Under the pieces are notes generated by a model, which saw nothing but the letters and a program-made list of their open reading frames with translations, was not told the origin of the DNA and did no database searches. From Iris pallida (Eukaryota > Streptophyta > Magnoliopsida > Asparagales > Iridaceae), in assembly GCA_029216955.1 (NCBI GenBank), contig JANAVB010006997.1, positions 181,838 through 245,837 on the forward strand: DNA of 64,000 nt, written 5' to 3'. A program made the position numbers and the translations under genes. Shown one piece after another: positions 22,439 to 32,800 of this stretch (position 1 is its first letter; the number at the start of each line of letters is the position of its first letter).

Positions 22439-25277
22439 GTCACGCCCCAGAACCAGAATACTGGAGAGCGGGGGCAGACATAGCCAGCTACGTATATAGA
22501 GATGGAATCTATCTCGCTATACGGTCACGGCTGTCTAGATACATGAGGGTTTAACTACAATCCATCAGTCGCCTATGGTCATGAACAAGCCTATTGTCTC
22601 AATCTCAAGCAAGTAGTAACAGTATACAAGATGTCAGAGCACCAAATATATAATAGCAAGGCGTCCCATATATTACATATTCGGATGATCATGAAGCTAG
22701 TCGTACAAAATGTCAGGACTAGCAAGAGTTTCAGTCATACATGATCAACCCTAGGATCTGTCAATCATGTTACAGCCCGTAGGCAGACAGTAAATAAGGT
22801 ACAATACGAGCTAACACGTGCTCGCCGGCTAAACGCCTCAAAAGAATAATTTTACAATAAAGTGGGAGAACAAAAAGAAACCCACTCATTGCCAGGGTTA
22901 CGCCTGGTGTTCACCATCTGGCTGGAAGGTAGGTAGATCCTCTGGTGCTGCTCCGATATCTGGCCATACAAAACCAGTCGGGTTAGACCCCAGAAAGAGC
23001 AAGTGCCACAAAGGAGGCTTCACTTAGGAACTAAAACCAGCATATCACAATAGAATATTAAGGATAAATAATATTATAAAGAACTAATAATAATAGAGAT
23101 AACAACAGTAAACTGAGTACGAAGAAACCATTCAAGTAGCCAGGTCACAACCCTTAAACCAAACAAGGACCGGGGTTGCAGCCCTTCACCTGAATAGAAA
23201 CCCGTCTCAAATACTATTGGTACAGTGAAGACAATAAACGAAGAGAGGACACAGAACTGCTCCGGGAGCCAGGTTACAACCCTTAAACCAAACAAGGACC
23301 GGGGTTGTAACCCTTCGCCTGAACAGAACTGGACCCCTGATCTTTATTGCTAAGGCCAGCATAATTAATCATGGTATTTAAGGTAAGGTAAAACATGACG
23401 AACATGGTATGGGGTTGCAATAAGATAATAAACGAAGAGAGGACACAGAACTGCTCCGGGAGCCAAGTTACAACCCTTAAACCAAATAAGGACCGGGGTT
23501 GTAACCCTTCGCCTGAACAGAACTGGACCCCTGATCTTTATTGTTGAGGCAAGCATCAATAATCATGTCATGTCACAATCTTGCACAGGATCAGGGTAAG
23601 GCTAAGCTGGAATAAACTCCATCCAATCAATCACGACCAATCAAGAGTACGGCTTGATACTTTAACTAACTAGGGTTATCACAGGCCTAGTTACTAGCAA
23701 GATGCAATGAGATTATCCCAACAGCCACAAGCCCTGCAGACCATCCGGTTATCCAGGTCGAATGTCCGTTTGTGAAGAATGCAACACGTGACTGTGTGCT
23801 AGAATGTGCCCTACTCATCGGTAGGCTACAAGTCCACTTAATGCGCCCAGATAACGGGATTGCCTGTAGCTGGGAATCTCTTCATGTCTATTGAATTATT
23901 CTAGCTTATTAGCCTTAGTCAATTATTGTAGGTATCCCTGACTGTGGTACTCAGGGATCCCTATCCTAGACATGATGCAAGACAGTACTGGTTTATTTGT
24001 ACAAACGCAATCGCCTACGGTGTCCAGGTCATTCATACTTGTCATGTTAGGCTAGCCGTCGTAACAGCATGTCGAGATACATCATGTCAGTTTACTTGTT
24101 AAGAGTGCGCCACGGCAGGCCACTATCGTGTTCTATTCTTACATTATCATGAATGAGAGAAACTGCATAAAATAACTGGTGACATATTCTTGAAGCCAAG
24201 GAAAAGATCTACAACTTTCATGTTTTGAGTTTTTTAAGATTCTAGCTACAAAACAACTTAAACAGGCAAAAACAGTAAAAATAGAGTAATTCCGACGCAT
24301 GAAATTCCTGCACAAATCGGCGCATGGGATTCCTGCACAAATCGGCGCATGAGATTCCTGCACAAATCGGCACATGGGATTCCTGCATAATCGGCACATG
24401 GGATTCTTGCACAATCGGCGCATGGGATTCCTGCACAATCGGCGCATGGAATTCCTGCACAAATCGGCGCATGGGATTCCTGCGCAATCGGCGCATGGGA
24501 TTCCTGCGCAATCGGCGCAGGGAATTTTAAACTCACGTTGCGTCTTCAGTACATGCGCGTAAGGAACCTACGCGCATGACACGCTCGGAGTCAAAGAATG
24601 CGTGGCCGTGACTTCACGGCGCATGGCCTCCCGGCGCATGGCCTCCCGGGCGCATGGGGTTCCCGGCGCATGGGGTTCATCGTCCCCAAACAGCCAGTTC
24701 AGCCATAAAAGTTCCGAAAACTTGTAATGGCCATAACTTACTCATCCGAAGTCGAAATCAAGCGAAACAAAAGCCAAAACTGCATGAAATTGAATTCTCT
24801 ACAACATAGAACCATTAGTTTTCGAAAATAAGTAAGTTTTAGAGATCAAAACCAAGAAAACCGAAAAGTTACAAACTTAGATCTACAAGAATTCATCCAC
24901 CAAATCCAAAAATGCCAAGTTCTAAAGAGGCTTAGAATCAAGTAAGGAAGAGAATGGAACAATAAAACTTGAGATCCATCATGAAGCAAGTTGCACTTGC
25001 CTAAGCTCTCTCTCTCTCTCTCGCTCTCTTCGTGGTAGGTGTAGAAGTAAATATGGAGAAGAAGAAGAGTAATGAAGAGAGAGAATGAGGAAATGGGTTA
25101 ATAAAGGATGATGGTGGTGGTAGGTAGGGGTTCTCCCCTTAGTTCATGATGAACCAAGGCAACCCAAGCCTCGCCGAACCAACCCAAAATAAACCGAGCC
25201 AAGCCAAAAGATATGCGAAACAAGATAAAATACGTACACGTATTCCAAGATACGTAATACGAACTACAGGCATTACA
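22439..25277 (-). mobile_element. Right LTR (5' LTR) of the gypsy element, 2839 bp
   Basis: TGTCACGCCCC... to ...CAGGCATTACA, colinear with 14639-17427. It ends at 25277, where sequence changes abruptly to Sirevirus-like DNA (TGCAGTCCTTCGTGG). The pentamer to its right is TGCAG. The matching left pentamer is not available because the left end of the array was lost. Confidence 0.92.
24294..24525. repeat. 25-bp minisatellite in the right LTR
   Basis: About ten units of the GGCGCATGGGATTCCTGCAC motif, with more internal variation (CACATGG, GCATGAG) than the partner array at 16494-16680. Confidence 0.88.
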
Positions 25278-25616
25278 TGCAGTCCTTCGTGGACTTTTAC
25301 AGATGGCTATTATCTTGTGCAGTCCTTCGGGGACTAGACTATGTCTATTTTTTTATGTTTGTCTTGTGTCATCCTTCATGGACTAGTCTCATGTAGTACT
25401 ATTTTATGCCTACCAATGTTCTAATCTACTTCGTATTATTACTATCATGCTATTTTCTGCTATCTTGTCTTTACGTTTCAATTTGAATCTATCTTGCATC
25501 CTGCCATTTTGTATAAATGCCAAAGGGGGAGAAATTGTATTGAGGGGGAGATATCATATTACGAGGGAACTATCTCCTAAACCCGTACATTTGTCAATTA
25601 TCAAAATGGGAGAGAT
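25278..25616 (+). mobile_element. 3' internal end of a Sirevirus-like copia with several polypurine tracts
   Basis: Non-coding sequence directly 5' of an LTR, with purine runs AAAGGGGGAGAAATTG (25521), GAGGGGGAGATA (25540) and AAAATGGGAGAGA (25602). Multiple polypurine-like motifs just before the 3' LTR are characteristic of Sireviruses. The rest of the element's coding region is absent, removed or displaced by the gypsy array at 25277. Confidence 0.55.
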
Positions 25617-26934
25617 TGTTAGCACATCGATTTTGATATATTTACTATAATTAACCTCTGTACTGTTTTATCCCTAAATATCCTACAGGGACAAACAAGT
25701 CAGACAAAGATAGAAGAAAGACGACTCCAATGTTTATATGAAGATACAAGTCTTTCGGAAGCAATAAAGAAAAGATGAGTCCAGACACTTATAAACAAGC
25801 AGAACCTACGAGCACTCAAGAAAACTATGACAAGCGAAAGAATTCCTGATCTAAAGCTCCTGTCTCTCTAAGAGTCTGTAAGTGTCTAGAAAATTTTGTA
25901 CGCACTTTATAAAGGATGACAAACTAAAATGGTAAATTTAATTGAACTGGTTTCTATGAAGAGTCGGATAATCCGTCGGATATCCGCGGAAGTCCGCCGG
26001 ATAATTCGATCAGAACCAACAAGTATTTCTGGTTAAGTTCGAATAATCCGTCGTAGTTCCGTAGCAATTCGACGGATAATCCGACGGGAAATAGCAAGTA
26101 TTTGTGAGAAAAGTTCGGATAATCCGTCGAAATTTCGCAGAAATTCGACGGATAATCTGATCTGAACTAGCAAGTATTTGTGGAAAAGTTCAGATTATCC
26201 GTCAGACTTTCTCGTCATTTCGTCGGATAATCTAGATGCCGTGTTGGCCTTATTTGAATTCAAATCCAATGGCATCTATCAGTTGCATTAAATGTATCCA
26301 ACGACTTTATTTCTAGCGATTACTGTAGGCCGGATAATACGAAGGATTTCTGCCAAAATCCGTCAGATAATCTGGTTGTCGGCTGAAAGCTCTTTGTGAC
26401 TTTGGATTTGTATAAATATGCATAATCTCTTTTCATAAATACTTATCTATTTGAGCTTTAAATTTTCCAACTACCAAGAGAGCTTTACCATTAATCTACA
26501 AGCTTCTATTTGTCATCCAATCAAAAGTGTTAGAGTATTCAAGAGTTGTAATCTTAGATCTTTAAAGTGTTCAAGAACATCAAACCTTTCTTTCAAGTTG
26601 AAGTTGACGAGCCTTCGGAAGAAAACTCGTGTGTATGAAGTTGACGAACCTTCGGAGGAAAACTCACGTGTAAGAAGTTGACGAACTCTTCGCATCCAAA
26701 CTCGAGTTAGAAGTTGACGAGTTCTTCGGATCCAAACTCGTGTGTAACTATTTACTCAAATAGTAGATTAAAGCCGGAGAGAGTTCCGGGACTGGAGTGC
26801 CCCTTAGGAGGATACCAGGATACATCGAGTGTTTGATTCTCTCTTCCTTTATTATCCTTTAAATTGCTTATTATTGTTGATAATCTTTTTATTACCCTAT
26901 TCATCCCCCCACTAGGGTTCTACAGGATATGGTA
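25617..26934 (+). mobile_element. 3' LTR of the Sirevirus-like copia, about 1.3 kb
   Basis: It starts TGTTAGCACATCG right after a polypurine tract and ends near CACTAGGGTTCTACA after a C-run (TCATCCCCCC), typical of these LTRs. Inside are repeated GGATAATCCG words (about 25965-26380), which are near-palindromic, and four copies of GAAGTTGACGARYCTTCGGA (26595-26755). It is flanked on the right by unrecognised DNA. The right border is an estimate. Confidence 0.6.
26595..26755. repeat. Tandem repeat, about 40-bp unit, in the copia LTR
   Basis: Four diverged units with AGTTGACGAGCCTTCGGAAG and AAACTCGTGTGTA. The position, shortly before the LTR 3' end, corresponds to the R/U5 side. Confidence 0.7.
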
Positions 26935-28715
26935 CGATCTGAGGATTCCTACGAATAAGCACTTCTGGGATAACCCAGTTAAACTATAGACAGCCGTAGG
27001 ACTAATTGGTCATCTGTAAACTGACTTGCTTGTGATCTGTTTCTTCTGTTAGTAGCCGAGGAACATGGACTACCATGGTGTGTGGTCCAACCTATGTCCT
27101 TGTTTGGTTGTTGGGTTGGACTATTGTGCTACGACAGGCTATGGTCCGAAGTTGTAAAATAAAAGCCAATAACCTGACCATGATTATAGTCTGTATTCTA
27201 TTTCGACGCGATTCAGCACCCTTTGTCCCTGTTTAGTTGTAACTTGCGTTGCCTCGTGGGTATAATATGAGCATATAAGCCCTGTTCTAGGTCTTATTTT
27301 ATTGTTTGGGTTTTATCTTATTCATTATGTGCTCCCTTGTAGTACTTGCTATTCGGGACCTGACCCCGCTAGTTTTGTTTGGCCAGATTTTCTAGCAGAG
27401 CATGAGTATCCAACCTTGTTCCCGAACCATGGTGCACACCAGGAGCATGGGCGTCGGGGGCCATGAGTGGGTTTCTTCTCCACCACTCTGATATCTTCTA
27501 TTTTGTACCTGACGTTTAGCCACCGGCTCCTGTTAGCCGGTTGTTCTGGGTATAGAGGCAACATCACATAATTGTAATTAAATCGGACTGCAGCTGACTA
27601 TGGTTATGTACTATAGACTCTCGGCACTTGCTTATCATTTTGTGTAGCTAGTCTCATGAATCATTTTGATGAAGCGTCGGGGACGCTTTACTGCTTTGTC
27701 TTATATGATCATTATTTACTGCTTCTTGCTTTGATTGATTGGCATAGATGTTCTGTGAGACCATAGGAGACTTAATTGTAGCATGCACACCCTTGTCTCT
27801 TGACAGCCGTAATCGCCGTATGACGCCTTCGTACATCATACGGGGTAGCTGGCCTAGTCCGTCTCCGTATTTCGGTACTGGGGCATGCATTAGGGACGGA
27901 ATTGACGAGTGATTGATTTGGTGAAACTGGAGAAGTGTCGGCTCAATTTTGTGGCAAAATCTTGTCGAGGTGAAGATATGAAAAAAAAAAGTCCAAAAGT
28001 AGGCCAATGACCTTTTTTGACTTTAACCATATATTTGATTGATTTCTATATATGGTAAGGCTATATAAGATTAGATTTTGAGCCTACATAAGATTGAATT
28101 TTAAGCCTACATAAGATTGGATTTCTATATATGGACACATGACATGCTATATAAAGGGGTCTAAACATTATCTTTGTGATATCTCATTGTGCTTAATAAA
28201 AGTTGTTGAATAAGTTCAACATAAGAGAGCTAAAGTTGTTGAATAAGTTCAACACAAAAGTTTGAGAGATTTGTTTTTTATCTTTGTGATAGAAAGTTTT
28301 TGAGAGCAAGGTGAGAAGTGTTAAGAGAGTCATTATAATTCTTTTTACTTCTTTATAGTGGAACTGAATCACCATCATCCATGGAAGTGGGCATTTTGGC
28401 CGAAACACGTAAATTAGTGAATTTTCTCTGAGATATTTTTCTGATTTCTTGAAATTATTTCCGATGTGCCCCAACAGATATAAACTGGTTGTAGTCCACA
28501 ATGATAATATCTTGCAAGAGTCGTCTGAAGGCTTCCTGCAGGAATCGGTGACCTGAATTCTAGTTTCAGTCCACCCTTGAAAACCTTCCAACAAATGTCC
28601 AATTGTCGGAAAAGATATAAGTATCCAGAAATAAAGGGGGAAAAAGTCCAAAAATAGTTCGATAACCATTTTGACTTCGACCATTTTTTAGATTTGCCAA
28701 AAATAGACCAACTTT
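26935..28715. other. No gene recognised
   Basis: The stretch has only short frames with no domain signature. It has a few repeats of its own: AAGATTGGATTT words near 28065-28130 and TTGAATAAGTTCAACA twice at 28204-28260. It may be old repeat DNA. Confidence 0.4.
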
Positions 28716-29341
28716 CGTTTGGTAAATCGTATCTGGAGCTGGATTTTAAAATTTTATATATTTGGAGCCAAATCCAAGGAATCCTATGTTTGGTTGGTGA
28801 TGGATTCATAATTAATAATTTATTAGTCTTATTATAATGTTAATTAATAATTTGTTAATTACTATTTTATTATAATCTTAATTAATATTATTTTAATCAC
28901 AATTATAATCATAGTTAATAATTTATAATTCAATAATTTAATAATTAATATATTACAATAATTTTAATTAATAATTTATTAATCATCTTTATAGTCTTAA
29001 TTAATAATTTATTAATCATACCTAATATCACAATTATAATAATTATTTGATTATTAATTCAAAATATAATTATAATTATAATATTTAATTTATTATTTTA
29101 TTAATAACTTTTTATAATCATAATTATAATCTTAATTATTAATCTATTTAGTAATATTTTATTATAATCTTAATTAATATATTTTTATAATCCAATGGGA
29201 AATTTTATATTTTTATCCAAAAATAATGGATTTAAGTTTCAACCAAATCCAATGGACAAATGGATTTGTTAAATGGGATTTGAAAAATCAATATTTGGAT
29301 TTGGATTTCCATATCCAAATCCAAATCTCATTTACCAAACC
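28716..29341. mobile_element. AT-rich MITE-like element with inverted ends
   Basis: The left end GTTTGGTAAAT...GGAGCTGGATTT is the inverted counterpart of the right end AAATCCAAATCTCATTTACCAAAC. The core is almost pure A/T with many copies of TTAATTAATAATTTATTAAT-type palindromes. No transposase frame. No clear target duplication (flanks CAACTTTC and CAACCCAA), so superfamily is undetermined. Confidence 0.55.
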
Positions 29342-29764
29342 AACCCAATAGATTCAGGATCTGGAAACCAGGAGATACTACTAAAACCCAATAAGAAAGA
29401 GAACTGTTTTATATTGGATCCTTAATTTGGATGATAAACAACTGTTCACATCTAAGGTAAGAGATCCAGGCAAAGTGAGGGCCAGATCATAGTTTCTTAC
29501 TCTTCAGTTGAATAAAGGGTAACAGATAGCCACCATTAAGAATAAATCAGGCATTATTTTGATTAAATGGTCGGTGAACAGATGGACAGCGTTCTTTGTT
29601 GGCGTCTGCTTGATCGGCTCTAGTGCGTCAAAATCAATTTCTCGATAACTCTGTATACAGGAACGGGAAGTACGAATGTTCTTCCCTCCTCTACTTGATA
29701 ATACAGACGATGCTCTTTCTTCTGCAAAATTGTGCCGCAAACTCGATAACTTATCCACTGCTTG
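29342..29764 (-). other. Probable 3' UTR and downstream flank of RNJ
   Basis: This lies immediately after the RNJ stop codon at 29765-29767 on the minus strand. An in-frame open stretch of about 86 codons follows the stop (to 29504). It has no recognised motif and is most simply 3' UTR. Confidence 0.4.
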
Positions 29765-29851
29765 TTATGTTGCTTCACGAACAGACATGATTTTATCCAC
29801 AGCAGCAAAGAAAGGCCAGCTCCTTCTCATTTTCTCGTTTTTTCTACTTTC
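29765..29851 (-). CDS. RNJ: RNJ terminal coding exon
   Basis: 87 bp, 28 codons plus TAA. The acceptor AAAG at 29855-29852 follows a T-rich tract (CTTGTTTGATTTGCCTG). The phase 0 reading from the previous donor gives YE then [14 protein letters not shown] and a short end REAT. The S-W-P-aromatic-F motif followed by a short acidic/polar tail is what plant RNase J proteins end with. It is only 87 bp and lies 8.4 kb from the previous exon. Confidence 0.75.
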   Translation of the reverse strand, partial: ESRKNEKMRRSWPFFAAVDKIMSVREAT

Positions 29852-32800
29852 CTTTAATACAGGCAAATCAAACAAGTAGCATATGTCACGAGGAAGGATA
29901 CAACAATAAATACAGGAAAGAAAATGATGACTTGGTATCAACAGAAGGCAAAATTCAAACTTCTCATAACTAATATAACTGTTGAGTTGATAATTGAGAT
30001 TATGGCAAATTTAAGTTGAACGACAGAGAAGACTATAGCCCAATTGCAAATCCAAGAAAATAGCTAAAAGCCTGACAAATAAAAAAAGTCGAACAAAATG
30101 GCTCCAATAAGTCATTAGAGAAAATTCATTATTGTCCTTCAGCAAGAAAACAATAGAAACTTATTATTTGTGATTTTAAATCCAAATTAAGTTGACAATA
30201 TAAACATCATGATTATTGGGCGTTGGCCCCATCTCACTGAACTTGAGGAAGCAAAATGTACCTTTATTGCACCAATCTCGCTGATAAAATACTGGTTTAA
30301 AATGCATGCATTTTCTAAATTAAACTATGGTGGCAAGCTTAGACCCAGGCCTAATTTGGAACTGCCTCAGCTTTTCAAAAAGAAGAAACAGAAGCAGGTT
30401 TTAGAAACAGCCTCCCCCTGCTTTCATAAGCTGCTCCGAAATGAACTAGCTTATCAAAGTAATAGGAAAAAGCAGCTGTTACCAATCAGATTTTACTGGT
30501 GCTTTTCAAAATAAAAGCAGAAGCAGCAAAAATAAGCACTACAAAACCCATCCTCAGTAGGTCATTACTAGAAAACGAACCCACACCTAAAATAAATATC
30601 GACAACAAAAATTGACCTTTTCAGGCACTAAAATATAACTAAATATTATACATCACATTATGTCCCAAATTAACTGCAACAAATACTGGCACATTTTTAC
30701 CAATGCTTTTTATCCCCATGTCTTCAGTGCTGGTTACCTACTTGGGAGTTTCAGTAGTTTCAGATTTGAAAGTGTAAATTTAAAAATCAACTACAAATGA
30801 GATGAATATGACATTTTACACAACAGAATACATTTGTTCAAGGACTTATTTGCAGAAGAACCAACTTAATTTTGACCCAAATCTTGCCTTTTTGCTATTT
30901 TAGAGGATTGCTTCTGCCAAAAAAGGGTAAAAAAAAAAACAATGGAGCCACAGAAACAATCATTTGACTGATACATAGCCTAAAACATTAAAAAAAAAGG
31001 TAGAAACTGTGAATGACAGAAGTTGCAAAAAACAACATCGTGGAAGTTTGATGAAAATAGAATAACACTTTGTTAGGTATAACACCCAGTAACTCTGAGA
31101 ATTTGAGAAAGAAAAAGGGGGAGTGCATCTCATGTCCAAATGCATTTATCAAAGGTCAATCACATGACATTGTGCTATCACAAACTTAGAATAAGCCAAT
31201 GTGATACATAATGTTAGGATGTCCTGAACCCAGAATAAAATTGTTTGGTCCCCAAGTTGGTCCACTAACACCAAACAGTAAGGACCCTTCCGAAGCGAAA
31301 CTAAACCAAATTGCAAGGAACCTTCCAAAGGCAAGTGTAGAGGAAGGTTTCGTTGGTTCCACCAACAGTGTGCACTATTTAGAGTTAGTTCAAGAGTTCA
31401 GGGGCGGTGGCCCTGACCCAACTTTTTTTGTGTATATTGTATTTTGTTACGGGCATCGTTTGGCGTGACGGAGAATGCAGGTTTTAGTCACCGAAACAAC
31501 CTCTCTCTCTCTCTCATGCTACAATTACAACTTTCTTACAACTAAGGGCTTACAACCAGACACGTGTCCAGTTTCCATTGGTTGTAGGTGGGGCCACGTT
31601 AGCGGGGGGGGGGGGGTCTGCACGAGGTTGTCGGGCCGGCCCGAGTGGTCAGGAGATCGATTCCCAGTGGGAGCGTTCGCCACAATTACCTTCTTTCCAA
31701 TATATATATATATATATATATATAAAGCACAGTAGGTTTTTGGTCCGACCCATGTGCTTTGGTTCAACGATGATGAAAGGACTAAATTGCCCCTCTCTAT
31801 TAGAGAGGAGGAGGTCCCATGTTGGGTGTGGAACAACCGGTTGTTCCAACGGCACCCCCGTCTCTAGCTCCTCTTGCACTGCCCCTCCCTCCGCCTCCTC
31901 CGCTCTATCCTCGCCCACGTCGTCATCGTCGGCCTCTTCCGCAACCCCTTCGTCGCAAGAAGCCTCCTCCACCGCGCCGCCGACCCTTCCTTCGCCGCCT
32001 CCCTCTTCTCCGCCACGACCAACCCCAACCCCTTCTCCTTCAACACCGCCATCGCCATCTCCGCGACCCACTCTCCATCTACTCCCAAATGCTCCGTCGT
32101 CGCGTACCTCCCGACTACCACACCTTCTCTTCCTTGCTCAATACCACCGCCGCCGCCGCCACCAGGTCGCTCCACGCACACGCCCTCTTCCTCGGATTCC
32201 GGTCCGACCCCCTCGTGCAGACCGTCCTGCTCACCGTCTACTCCCGACGCGGCTTCGCCGACCACACCCTACGAGTGTTCGACGGAATGCCGCACAGGGA
32301 CGTCTCCTGGACCGCCGTCGTCTCGGACCTCGCCGCCCTCGGACGCCCCTCAATAGCCCTGCGCGTCTTTGCCTCCATGAGGCCCCACGCCGCCCCGAAC
32401 GCCGCCACCGTGGTCTTTGCCGTGTCCGCCTCCGTCGGGCTCGGGTTCGTGTCCGTGCCATTATGGCACGGGTTATCCACTAGTATATATATAGGAAAAA
32501 CGGGATATGAGCCATAGGCTCATACTCTTATATGAGCCATTCCACGTTGCTTCCATGTGGACCAATAAAAATATAGTGACTTGTAAGAAAAAATTTAAGT
32601 AGATAGACATAAAAGATTTGATAAATAATAACTTACCATATATTTGCCTACCAAATATGTTTGCCTAGGAATTTAAATAGATAGAAATAAAAGAACCCAT
32701 AAAAGAATTTTTTTTCCATTTCTTTGACCAATAAAAATACTAGAAATTGCTGAGAAACCCAATTTCGAGGTTGGTTTTTATGAAATACCCACCCGCAGGA

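Larger units (their letters stand above)
14639..25277 (-). mobile_element. Ty3/gypsy chromovirus (Tekay/Del-type) element, LTR-internal-LTR, 10.6 kb
   Basis: Order on the minus strand: 5' LTR 22439-25277, leader, gag, protease, RT, RNase H, integrase with chromodomain, polypurine tract, 3' LTR 14639-17427. That domain order (integrase last) defines Ty3/gypsy, and the C-terminal chromodomain together with the GGACGGAATTCTTTTAAGGTGGG polypurine region fits the Tekay/Del clade. The left LTR is followed on its left not by host DNA but by another gag-PR copy (12818-14638), so the whole 12818-25277 block is a multi-LTR array. The internal region carries several stops and one frameshift, so this copy is non-autonomous today. 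It interrupts a Sirevirus-like copia on its right (25278). Confidence 0.92.

Noticed and set aside
31625..31690. tRNA-like SINE head (GGCCCGAGTGGT and GATCGATTCCC resemble A and B boxes)
   Set aside because: The boxes are only about 10 bases apart instead of 30-40 and no SINE body or tail follows.
31578..32483. 301-codon plus frame through the PPR region
   Set aside because: Starts at a non-ATG and is Pro/Ser/Arg-rich. The PPR motifs lie in the other two plus frames, so this is a shadow.
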